A DNA stretch of 64,000 bases, taken from assembly GCA_017480345.1 (NCBI GenBank), contig JAFVAU010000016.1:102116-166115 (forward strand), read 5' to 3'. The position numbers were made by a program, and so were the translations under genes. How positions within the stretch are numbered: position 1 is the first letter of the stretch; every line of letters starts with the position of its first letter. The notes beneath the pieces are model-generated. The model was not told the origin of the DNA, ran no database searches, and was given only the letters and a program-made list of their open reading frames with translations. Source of the DNA: Bacteroidales bacterium (GTDB lineage Bacteria > Bacteroidota > Bacteroidia > Bacteroidales > UBA932). Of this stretch, positions 16,782 to 24,003 are shown one piece after another.

Positions 16782-18164
16782 TTAATTATGGACGGGGCGA
16801 ACAGACTGACCGTATTTGCGGAGGCCGTTGCCCTTATTCTGGTTGCTACTGTTGAAGTCGAGGCGCCAGGCGTATTCGTAGGTGTTGTACTCAGAAGACC
16901 AATAGTCGCCGTCGCTACCCGCATCGTTGAGCCTAAAGCTCCAGCAACCCGCAGCGGGCAGGAAAATCTTCTTGCTGGGATCACTGGTAAGATATACCTC
17001 GTATCCCTTTGTTCCATAAGTGGCAGTATTTGAAATCCAAGTCCATGTGACTCCGTCTGCAGGAGCCCAGTTTGAAGCGTCGTAGATGCTCTTAATATCT
17101 GTTTCAGTAGGCATATGCCACTCGGAGCCCAACTTCTGGGACGCGACATCGTTGGCTGGTGTAAGATTTGCACTGATACTGCTCTCACGATAATCAGATT
17201 CTTCGTATTTTGCCTGCGGATAGGTGGCACCCCAGGCAAAGTAGTCTCCGTAACCGCCGGGGGTGTTGGCGCCGATATTGCACGTTGCCCACTTTACTCC
17301 GTTAATCTCCACATAGGACGGCGCCGGAACTTTCCATGCACTGCTGCTGATAGCCGGGAACTTGATGGCGGCCTTGTAAGACAAGGTCTTGTTGCCGGAA
17401 AGAAGATAAGTCACGTCATCGTAAGTCCCGGCCGTACCGTTGTTGTTCACGAAGGTGAAGGCATAATCTGCTGCGGTTCCATTGGCCGTGGCGCTCAACA
17501 CGCCGCTGAAATTGATGTCGCCGCCATAGATGTAACCCGTGATGGGAGCGCCGACAGCAGCGGTTTCGTCCTGATTAACCGTACCATCGGAAGAAACGGA
17601 TGCGAAGGAAACGGGCTTGAGGTTGTTGCCGCTCAACGTGTACGTGCAATTGTTACGGAAGAAGGTGGTTGTTCCGGAAAGCGGCATGGCAAACTGCACG
17701 AAGCCCTCGGGAGCCTCCATGCTAAGCGTACCGCTCACCACGGTACCGCTCACCGTGTAAGGAGTCTTCTCGGCCTTCAGGTAATAACTGGTATAGCTCT
17801 TGTCAAACTTGAAGGACGTTCCGTCGGCAGAAACCACGGCGTCATTGCTATAGGGAAGGTAGATGGCCGTCATGTTTCCGTTTCCGGGATAGGTAAAGGA
17901 CTCCGCCGTGGCACCGTTGTACTGGGTACGGGTCCAGGCCGAACCGTCATAGGTGAACTTCAAGTACTTGGGGGCGGCGACATTGGAGAAGAACACATAC
18001 ACCGCGTCACCGTTTTCCCAATCGGCCTTGACCGCCTTGGTATCATCGGCACGGGTGATGGTAATGTCATAGGTATATTCTTTGGCTGTCGGCTGCTCTG
18101 TCTCAACTTTATTGCAGGCCACGAGCGCGATAAGGGCACTCAGAACAATCATTGTCTTTTTCAT
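16782..18164 (-). CDS. Lipoprotein with FISUMP-type C-type-lectin-like C-terminus, candidate DGR target
   Basis: Surface lipoprotein of 460 residues (signal LSALIALVACNKVE). Residues about 25-285 are beta-rich and fimbrillin-like (YTYDITITRADDTKAVKADW). The C-terminal 170 residues are a FISUMP/DUF1566-type module: YVEINGVKWATCNIGANTPG, GDYFAWGATYPQAKYEES, LGSEWHMPTETDIKSIYD and YWSSEYNTYEYAWRLDFNSS, ending GLRKYGQSVRPVHN. In the last 40 codons nearly all the variable-looking positions are NNC codons (TAC, AAC, CGC, CTC, GAC, GGC), as expected if AAC codons had been adenine-mutagenised. A reverse-transcriptase remnant lies just downstream but no template repeat was found. Ligand unknown. Confidence 0.82.
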   Translation of the reverse strand: MKKTMIVLSALIALVACNKVETEQPTAKEYTYDITITRADDTKAVKADWENGDAVYVFFSNVAAPKYLKFTYDGSAWTRTQYNGATAESFTYPGNGNMTAIYLPYSNDAVVSADGTSFKFDKSYTSYYLKAEKTPYTVSGTVVSGTLSMEAPEGFVQFAMPLSGTTTFFRNNCTYTLSGNNLKPVSFASVSSDGTVNQDETAAVGAPITGYIYGGDINFSGVLSATANGTAADYAFTFVNNNGTAGTYDDVTYLLSGNKTLSYKAAIKFPAISSSAWKVPAPSYVEINGVKWATCNIGANTPGGYGDYFAWGATYPQAKYEESDYRESSISANLTPANDVASQKLGSEWHMPTETDIKSIYDASNWAPADGVTWTWISNTATYGTKGYEVYLTSDPSKKIFLPAAGCWSFRLNDAGSDGDYWSSEYNTYEYAWRLDFNSSNQNKGNGLRKYGQSVRPVHN

Positions 18165-18183
18165 AATCTTCTTCGTCTTTAGA

Positions 18184-18309
18184 TTACCAACCCACTTCGT
18201 CGTTGAACGGCTTTACAAATTCCGGATCTCCGCTGGCGGCAATCACTCCCTCAAGCCGCATTTCGAAGGTCTCGCACTCGGGCGAGATGTAGGTTTCTTT
18301 TTCTTTCAT
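18184..18309 (-). CDS. Small 41-residue peptide upstream of the FISUMP lipoprotein
   Basis: A 41-residue frame (MKEKETYISPECETFEM, ending FNDEVGW) starts at 18309 and stops 19 bases before the lipoprotein ATG. Bacteroidales often place such short 'KxTYxxPxxE' peptides before surface lipoprotein genes, and the central Ala-Ser-Gly-Asp followed by an acidic tail fits that pattern. Function unknown. A Thr-Tyr-x-x-Pro start and codon use like the neighbours support a real gene. The stretch from 18310 to 18435 upstream is AT-rich with no gene seen and probably holds the promoter of this two-gene unit. Confidence 0.6.
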   Translation of the reverse strand: MKEKETYISPECETFEMRLEGVIAASGDPEFVKPFNDEVGW

Positions 18310-18435
18310 TGTTGTAACAGTTTAAAGTAATTATTTAAGATTAAACACTTGCTAATTAAACAATTGCTACAATCCCCGAATCAAAACCCGAGAAAAGAGG
18401 TCACTGTTCAAATATACGTTCCTTTATTTGAACAC

Positions 18436-18463
18436 AAAAAGGGACGTCCGGATTCGGACGTCC
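18436..18463 (-). terminator. Intrinsic terminator of the small serine recombinase
   Basis: On the minus strand a perfect 9-base stem GGACGTCCG/CGGACGTCC with a 4-base loop (18463-18442) is followed by CTTTTTG. It lies about 130 bases past the recombinase stop. The stretch 18464-18589 between them is AT-rich without a gene. Confidence 0.75.
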
Positions 18464-18589
18464 ACCATGAGCATGGTCATCATTTAAATAATTGACAATT
18501 ATATACTTTAATTTTTGGCAATTCTTCCATTTTGGGTTTTGCTTTTCCGTTAAAATATTTTAATTTTGCCTGTGCAAAAAAAGGAACGT

Positions 18590-19189
18590 TTATTTGAACT
18601 CTCCTCCCTTCTCCCATTGATAAAAAGTCCCCCTGGACACGCCCAAACGCCGGGCAATCGCCGCCTTGGACTCTCCCTGCGCAAGCCACGCCAAAATCTC
18701 CTCCTTCCGTTCATCCAACAAGCGGACTTTGCTTTTTGACCCTTCCGGTCGGCCCACACGCTTTCCCTCGGCCTTACGGCGCGCCAGAGCCTCGCGCGTG
18801 CGCGCAGAAATAAGCCTGCGCTCAATTTCGGCGCTGAGCCCGAAGGCAAAGGCCAGCACCTTGCTCTGGATGTCGTCACCCAGGCGGTAACCTTCCTTCA
18901 CCGTCCACACCTGGCAGCCCTTGTTCATGCACGTGCTCAGGATTTCCATAATCATGTAAAGCTTGCGCCCCAAGCGGGAAATTTCCGTGCAGATGATAAG
19001 GTCCCCTTTCCCCACCCGGCGCAGCAGCTTGCCCAAAGCTCTCTTATCATAGGCCTGCGTACCGGAAATAGTCTCTCTTATCCAGCCGCTAATTTCCATA
19101 CTTTTCCCCCGGCAAAAGCGGGTAATCTCAAACTCCTGGTTCAAGGTAGTCTGATGGTCGGTAGATACCCGGATGTATCCGTAAATCAT
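18590..19189 (-). CDS. Small serine recombinase (resolvase/invertase family)
   Basis: Site-specific recombinase of 199 residues. The resolvase catalytic domain has the nucleophile Ser9 in MIYGYIRVSTDHQTTLNQ, the Arg-rich ISRLGRKLYMIMEIL, LAFAFGLSAEIERRLISART and EALARRKAEGKRVGRPEG. A C-terminal helix-turn-helix (SKAAIARRLGVSRGTFYQWE) completes it. Size and layout match Bacteroidales DNA invertases that flip promoters of surface loci, and resolvases. A -7 element TATTTTTG at 19226-19219 precedes it, next to repeat copy B. No pair of inverted recombination sites was identified nearby, so inversion is only an option; the flanking direct repeats would fit excision instead. Confidence 0.9.
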   Translation of the reverse strand: MIYGYIRVSTDHQTTLNQEFEITRFCRGKSMEISGWIRETISGTQAYDKRALGKLLRRVGKGDLIICTEISRLGRKLYMIMEILSTCMNKGCQVWTVKEGYRLGDDIQSKVLAFAFGLSAEIERRLISARTREALARRKAEGKRVGRPEGSKSKVRLLDERKEEILAWLAQGESKAAIARRLGVSRGTFYQWEKGGEFK

Positions 19190-19234
19190 ACTGTAGATAA
19201 TGAATGGTTATACGGACACAAAAATACGCCACAC

Positions 19235-19336
19235 CGCCGTTGTACGGGATATGACTGGCAATCAAGATATTACACAAATCAACCTACGCCGTTTTGCGTA
19301 GGTTGATTTGCATAAACGATTAACTATCTGCGAGTT
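19235..19336. repeat. 102-base hairpin-bearing direct repeat, copy B
   Basis: Direct-orientation partner of 16101-16202. Here the internal hairpin is perfect: CAAATCAACCTACGC (19275-19289) and GCGTAGGTTGATTTG (19295-19309) form a 15-base stem with a 5-base loop. Differences from copy A fall mostly in the loop and outside the stem, but the stem also varies. Confidence 0.8.
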
Positions 19337-19366
19337 ATAGAACAACGCCGGCACACCGGGCGCAGT

Positions 19367-20737
19367 TCAAATAAGTTCTTTCAGAATTTCCGAAACCGTG
19401 GGATGAGGGAAGACGACCGTCTGAAGGTCGGAAGCCCGCATCCCTTTTTCGATGGCCATGCAGGCACTCTGGATAATCTCCGAACAGGGGTTGCCCAGCA
19501 TGTGGACGCCCAGAATACGGCCGTCGGCGGCATCCAGGACCATCTTGCACAGGCCTTCTCCCCTTTCGTTCTCCGCCACGAAGCGGCCGGAGTACGCCAT
19601 GGGGAGTTTTTTCACCTCCACGGCGATGCCCTTCAAGGCGGCCTCCTGCTCCGTAAGCCCCACGCCGGCCACTTCCGGATTGGTATAGACCACGCCCGGG
19701 ATGGCATTGTAACGCATTTCATCGGCCACTCCCAGGATGGTGTTCACTGCCACTTCGCCTTCGCGGGAGGCGGTATGGGCCAGCATGGAAAAACCCGTCA
19801 CATCACCGGCGGCATACAGGCCGGGCACGTTGGTGCGCATTTGGGCGTCCACCTTTACGCCATAAGGCCTTCCGGCGGGGTTCAGGGCCAGTTCCACGCC
19901 CAATTTTTCCAGGCCGATGCCCTCCAGCCGGGCCCTGCGACCCACGGAGACCAGAATTTTGTCGCCGATAGCCCGCTGCTCCTGCCCATCGGCATCCTTA
20001 AATACAACTTCGTTGCCTTCAACGGCCACCACCTGGCAGCCCAGATGGAAATCCACGCCCTTCTTGGCGTACTGGGCCTGCAGCATGGCGCTGATTTCCC
20101 CGTCCATCGGCCCCAGAATCTTGGGCAGCATTTCCACCACCGTCACCTGCGTTCCCATCGAATTGAAAAAGCTGGCGAACTCCATGCCGATAACCCCGCC
20201 GCCGATGACCACCAGGCGCTCCGGGAGTTCAGGCAACTCCAGGATTTCCCGGTTGGTAAGGACGGTGGTGCCCAGGCCCTCGCGCAGGCCCGGGATGGGC
20301 GAGACGGCCGCCTCGGAGCCCGTACACAGCAGCACGTTCCGGGCCTCATAGGACGCTCCGTTGCAGGAAAGGGTGAAGGCCTCCGAAGAGCGTCCTTCCA
20401 GGACGGCTTCCCCACTGACAACCTCCACACCGGCATTTCGCATCTGCACCTTGATACCTCCCACCAGCTTCTTGACCACCTTGGTCTTGCGCTTGAGGAT
20501 GGCGCTGTAGTCGGGATCGGCCCCCAGGACCGTTATTCCGTAGCGGTCGGCATGATGGGCATAATCCAGCACCTTGGCGCTGTACAGCAGGGTTTTGGTG
20601 GGAATGCAGCCCTCGTTGAGGCATACTCCGCCCAGTTCCCGCTTTTCAAACAGAATTACCTTGAGGCCGGCCTGCCCGGCCTTTCCGGCGGCCACGTAAC
20701 CTCCGGGGCCGCCGCCGACAATGGCTAAATCGTACAT
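19367..20737 (-). CDS. lpdA: Dihydrolipoyl dehydrogenase
   Basis: FAD-dependent E3 subunit that reoxidises dihydrolipoamide in 2-oxoacid dehydrogenase or glycine-cleavage complexes. The start at 20737 (MYDLAIVGGGPGGYVAAGKA) gives 456 residues; the longer frame from 20995 reads antisense to the rhamnosidase end. Visible motifs are the FAD-binding GGGPGG, the redox-active disulfide GGVCLNEGCIPTK, the NAD-binding VVIGGGVIGMEFASFF, the second FAD motif GLYAAGDVTG and the C-terminal FPHPTVSEI with the catalytic His. It starts two bases after the GH78 stop. The partner E1/E2 genes are not in the window. Confidence 0.94.
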   Translation of the reverse strand: MYDLAIVGGGPGGYVAAGKAGQAGLKVILFEKRELGGVCLNEGCIPTKTLLYSAKVLDYAHHADRYGITVLGADPDYSAILKRKTKVVKKLVGGIKVQMRNAGVEVVSGEAVLEGRSSEAFTLSCNGASYEARNVLLCTGSEAAVSPIPGLREGLGTTVLTNREILELPELPERLVVIGGGVIGMEFASFFNSMGTQVTVVEMLPKILGPMDGEISAMLQAQYAKKGVDFHLGCQVVAVEGNEVVFKDADGQEQRAIGDKILVSVGRRARLEGIGLEKLGVELALNPAGRPYGVKVDAQMRTNVPGLYAAGDVTGFSMLAHTASREGEVAVNTILGVADEMRYNAIPGVVYTNPEVAGVGLTEQEAALKGIAVEVKKLPMAYSGRFVAENERGEGLCKMVLDAADGRILGVHMLGNPCSEIIQSACMAIEKGMRASDLQTVVFPHPTVSEILKELI

Positions 20738-20739
20738 GG

Positions 20740-23142
20740 TCAATCGATGATTTCTATGCCCACAGGGGCGTCTACTTGTATTTCTATTCCTTGGCGCCGG
20801 ACGGTAAGCGGGCCGTACGGCGTACCTACCGTGGCCTTCACCCATTCCAGCTGGTCTGTCAGCTGCGGGGCGATGCGCACCCGGCGGTATCCGGGTTCCA
20901 GCGGCACAATACCGGCCAAAGCCTCGTAAAACCAGCTGCCAATGCCGTTGTAGCAGTTGTGCAGGTGGCTGCGGCCGCCGTCCCATTCTTCCCACACGCC
21001 CGTAGCACCGTTATCCAGCATGAAAAGATAGCCCGGATACGTATGCTGCTTCAGAAGGCCGTACAGCCAGTCGGACTCGCGGCTGAGGGTGGCCCAGCGG
21101 GTAATCACGGGAACGCCCACCAGCCCCGTGGCCAGATGATTGCCATAAACCGTGGCGGTGCGCTCCTTCAGGGCCGATACCACCTTTTCCCGCAGCTCGG
21201 ACGGAGTTACCCCCGTGAGCAGCGGATACACCAGATCCAGCTGGCTTCCGGAGGCGTAGGTACCCTCTTCCGGGTGGAAGAAGGCTTGGTGAATCCTCAT
21301 CCCCAAGGCCTCGCGGCGGAGGCGGAAGGCGGCGGCATCGGCCTGCTTGTCCAAAAGCAGGGCCATCTGCTCCAAGGCCTCATACACCTGCATGAGCGCG
21401 CAGTTGTTCACCAGGTCCACGGACGCGGGGTCCTGCACGTCCACGCCCTTGGGGGCGGCCCAGTCTCCCAGGTACCAGCCGCGGTATTTCTCGTCCGGCC
21501 AGCGCTTCAGAAGTCCGTCCACGCTGTAGGCATCCACATAGTCCAGCCAATGTTTCATGGCCGGATAATAACGTTCCACGGGCCTGCGGTCTCCGTAGCT
21601 CAGATAGCTCTGCCAGGAGGCCTGCACCAGGAAGCTGCACCAGTAGGGGCCGCCGCCGGCCGTATAGGGATTGGGGGCCGTATGGGGAAGGCCGCCGTCG
21701 GGGCGCTGGGCATCGGCCCAGGCCTGCAGCCAGTTCAGGTACAGGGGCGCCGTGGAGGCCATGGTCTGCAAAGTGAGGGCGGAAGCCGTGCCGTCCCCGC
21801 CGTAGCCCAGGCGCTCGATGCTGGCGCAGTCCACCATGTAGCCGTTGAAACTCAGGTTCTCCACGGTATGGTCCACCAGGTCATAGATGGCCTGCAGCTC
21901 AAGGTCGCTGCACTGGAAGGCCGATTCCTTGGGAAAGTCCGTGCGCATGCGATGCGCCCTCACCCGCAGGGGTTTCTGCGCCAGGCTGTCTATCTGGATA
22001 TAGCGGAACACATGGTGGTTGAAGCGGTTCACAAAGACATCCCCCTCCGGCTTGCCGGAGCTCACCAACTGGTCATAACCGCAGATTTCGGGGTCGAACT
22101 CCGGAATGTCCACATCACTGTAACGCACCGTCACCACCTGCCCGGCAGGCAGGGGCGGCAGCTGGATTTCGGCCAGGGCGTTGATGCACCGGCCCATGTC
22201 CATGCGCCAGCCGGAGCCGTAGGGCTCCACGGAAACGGGTTCCAGGACTTCCTGTACGCGGCAGGGCTCGCACATCTGCATGGAGGCTTCAATGGGCACG
22301 TCCACCACGTCCACCGGGCCCCAGACGGGCTCCACGCCCGCCTCGATGCGCTCTCCCACAAAGCCGTGGGGGCGCCAGTCTCCCAAGTCCCGATAGCCGC
22401 TCCAGGCACCTTCCCAGGAGGCGTCCGTCACCACAAGGGGCTCCCCTTCCACGTCCAGCTCGGCCTTCACCAGCGGGCCGTCATAAACGGTGCCGAAGGT
22501 GGTTTTCTTGTACCAGCCGGAACCGGCGGCAAGGCAAAGCTCGTTTTCTCCCTTGCGAAGGGCCAGCTCATATACTACAATGAGCGAGCGCTTGTCCAAC
22601 TGGGTCACGGCCGGAGCCAACACCTGGTCGGTCACCTTCTGCCCGTTCAGAAACACCTCGTGATAGCCCAGGGAGTTCACATACAGCAGCCCCTTTCCTC
22701 CGGGGGCGGTAAAACGTTTTCTCAGCAGCGGGGCGCGGCCCTCCCCGGGAACGGCGCCTATATAGGCTCCCCGGAGGGTGTCCGGGGCCACGATGCCCAC
22801 GCCAAAGCGCGTCCAGGCGCTCCAGCGGGACACTTTTCCGTCCTGCCGCCATACCCGCACGCGCCAAAGAGCCTGCTGCCTGGAAGCGAGCATCGGCCCC
22901 TCATAGGGGACCATAATCTGCTCGTCCGACTCCACTTTTCCGGAATTCCAGAGGTCCTTCACCTCCAACTGCCAGGCCACTTGCCGCATGGGTTCCCCGG
23001 AGCGGAGCTTCCAGCTGAAATGGGGCTCGAAGCTGTCGATGCCCAGGGGTTCCACAAGCCCCTCGCAGCGAAGGTCATACACCTCAAAACGCGGGCTGCA
23101 GGCGGCCAGCGCCACAAGCAGCAGCAGGCTGTATTTCTTCAT
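20740..23142 (-). CDS. GH78 alpha-L-rhamnosidase lipoprotein
   Basis: Removes terminal alpha-L-rhamnose, plausibly from rhamnogalacturonan or plant glycosides. The 800-residue protein has a lipoprotein signal (LLLLVALAACSP). The rhamnosidase N-terminal beta domains are seen in PHFSWKLRS, GLLYVNSLGYHEVFLNGQKV and GSGWYKKTTFGT. The (alpha/alpha)6 catalytic barrel includes NLSFNGYMVDCASIERLGYGGDG split as VDCASIERLGYGGDGTAS, with the acidic residues of the active site, YLGDWAAPKGV and GATGVWEEWDGG. The C-terminal GSWFYEALAGI is the usual closing segment. It sits between the M48 protease and lpdA on the same strand, with three-base gaps; the pairing with lpdA is probably only transcriptional. Confidence 0.92.
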   Translation of the reverse strand: MKKYSLLLLVALAACSPRFEVYDLRCEGLVEPLGIDSFEPHFSWKLRSGEPMRQVAWQLEVKDLWNSGKVESDEQIMVPYEGPMLASRQQALWRVRVWRQDGKVSRWSAWTRFGVGIVAPDTLRGAYIGAVPGEGRAPLLRKRFTAPGGKGLLYVNSLGYHEVFLNGQKVTDQVLAPAVTQLDKRSLIVVYELALRKGENELCLAAGSGWYKKTTFGTVYDGPLVKAELDVEGEPLVVTDASWEGAWSGYRDLGDWRPHGFVGERIEAGVEPVWGPVDVVDVPIEASMQMCEPCRVQEVLEPVSVEPYGSGWRMDMGRCINALAEIQLPPLPAGQVVTVRYSDVDIPEFDPEICGYDQLVSSGKPEGDVFVNRFNHHVFRYIQIDSLAQKPLRVRAHRMRTDFPKESAFQCSDLELQAIYDLVDHTVENLSFNGYMVDCASIERLGYGGDGTASALTLQTMASTAPLYLNWLQAWADAQRPDGGLPHTAPNPYTAGGGPYWCSFLVQASWQSYLSYGDRRPVERYYPAMKHWLDYVDAYSVDGLLKRWPDEKYRGWYLGDWAAPKGVDVQDPASVDLVNNCALMQVYEALEQMALLLDKQADAAAFRLRREALGMRIHQAFFHPEEGTYASGSQLDLVYPLLTGVTPSELREKVVSALKERTATVYGNHLATGLVGVPVITRWATLSRESDWLYGLLKQHTYPGYLFMLDNGATGVWEEWDGGRSHLHNCYNGIGSWFYEALAGIVPLEPGYRRVRIAPQLTDQLEWVKATVGTPYGPLTVRRQGIEIQVDAPVGIEIID

Positions 23143-23145
23143 GGC

Positions 23146-23931
23146 TTACTTGCCCTGGGGCCGGTTGTACCCGTCATTGATGCAGCGCCGGGTGATGTGC
23201 TCGATGCGGGTGGCCGTATCCGGATGGGAAGAGAAAATATTGGTGACCGGGCCGCTCTGGGAACCTCCGGAAAGCTTCTGCAACTTTTCAAAGGCCATTA
23301 CCATGGTCCAGGGGTTCTTGCCGGCTTCACAGAGGAAGTTGTAACCGTAGTCATCGGCCTCAGTTTCCATATTGCGGGAGAACTTGGCGTTCAGGACCAT
23401 CTCTCCGATGGCGCCCAGCTGGGAATCCGTGAGCACGGCCACCTTCTGGGAGGTGGAGGCCAGGCCCTGCAGGGTGGCCGACGTGAGCATCTGCTTCTGC
23501 ATCTGCTTGCGCGTGTGATGGAGCGCCACATGGCCCATCTCGTGGCCCAGGACGCCGCAGAGTTCCTCGTCCGTCATGGCATCCATGATGCCGCTATAGA
23601 CGCGGACACTGCCGTCGGCGCAGGCGAAGGCGTTCACCTCGGGAGTCTTGTACACTTTGAAATTGAGGGGCATCTCATTGACGCCGTCCATGCTGTTGAT
23701 GATTTTGCGCAGGCGCTTGGTATAGGGGCTGGACTCCGGCAGAACCTCGCTCTGGGCATCCAACTGGGTAATGTACTGATGCACATAGGCGGCCACCTGG
23801 TCGTCCGTAAGCGAAAGAGCCTGAACGGCGTAGATACCGCCCTGAATCAGACGGCCGGAATCAAGCTGGGAAACAACACCGCAGGAAGAAAGGGCCATCA
23901 CAACGGCCACAAGAGAGAGGAAACGTTTCAT
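23146..23931 (-). CDS. M48-family zinc metalloprotease lipoprotein
   Basis: Periplasmic or outer-membrane protease, probably for protein quality control as in the LoiP/YcaL/BepA relatives. The 261 residues start with a lipoprotein signal (VVAVVMALSSCGV, from MKRFLSLVA). The catalytic zinc motif HEMGH is at about residue 129, within VLGHEMGHVALHHTRKQM, and the third ligand Glu lies in NMETEADDYGYNFL. The SSHPDTATRIEHI segment near the end is typical of this family. A -7 element TATATTTG at 23958-23951 gives a leader of about 16 bases. It is divergent from the DUF1538 gene. Confidence 0.92.
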   Translation of the reverse strand: MKRFLSLVAVVMALSSCGVVSQLDSGRLIQGGIYAVQALSLTDDQVAAYVHQYITQLDAQSEVLPESSPYTKRLRKIINSMDGVNEMPLNFKVYKTPEVNAFACADGSVRVYSGIMDAMTDEELCGVLGHEMGHVALHHTRKQMQKQMLTSATLQGLASTSQKVAVLTDSQLGAIGEMVLNAKFSRNMETEADDYGYNFLCEAGKNPWTMVMAFEKLQKLSGGSQSGPVTNIFSSHPDTATRIEHITRRCINDGYNRPQGK

Positions 23932-23990
23932 AATACTGGTTTAGTTTCCCCAAATATACATATTTTTCCCGAAAGCTCACAGTTTTTTCG

Positions 23991-23998
23991 TACCTTTG
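23991..23998 (+). promoter_or_regulatory. -7 element of the DUF1538-PII operon
   Basis: TACCTTTG ends only five bases before the ATG at 24004, so the usual start point would lie at about 24002. This predicts a leaderless or near-leaderless mRNA. No well-spaced -33 TTTG was seen. Confidence 0.5.
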
Positions 23999-24003
23999 CA
24001 CCC

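Noticed and set aside
18480-18689. Minus-strand frame overlapping the recombinase 3' end
   Set aside because: Out of frame with the recombinase, no independent start signal, and translation is a shadow plus AT-rich tail.
19235-19336. Integron attC site
   Set aside because: The hairpin repeats lack the RYYYAAC/GTTRRRY core pair in the right places, and the only recombinase nearby is a serine enzyme, not IntI.
20776-24003. 5' part of a 1596-codon plus-strand frame
   Set aside because: Antisense to the rhamnosidase and M48 protease genes; only the part from 24004 is a recognisable protein (DUF1538).
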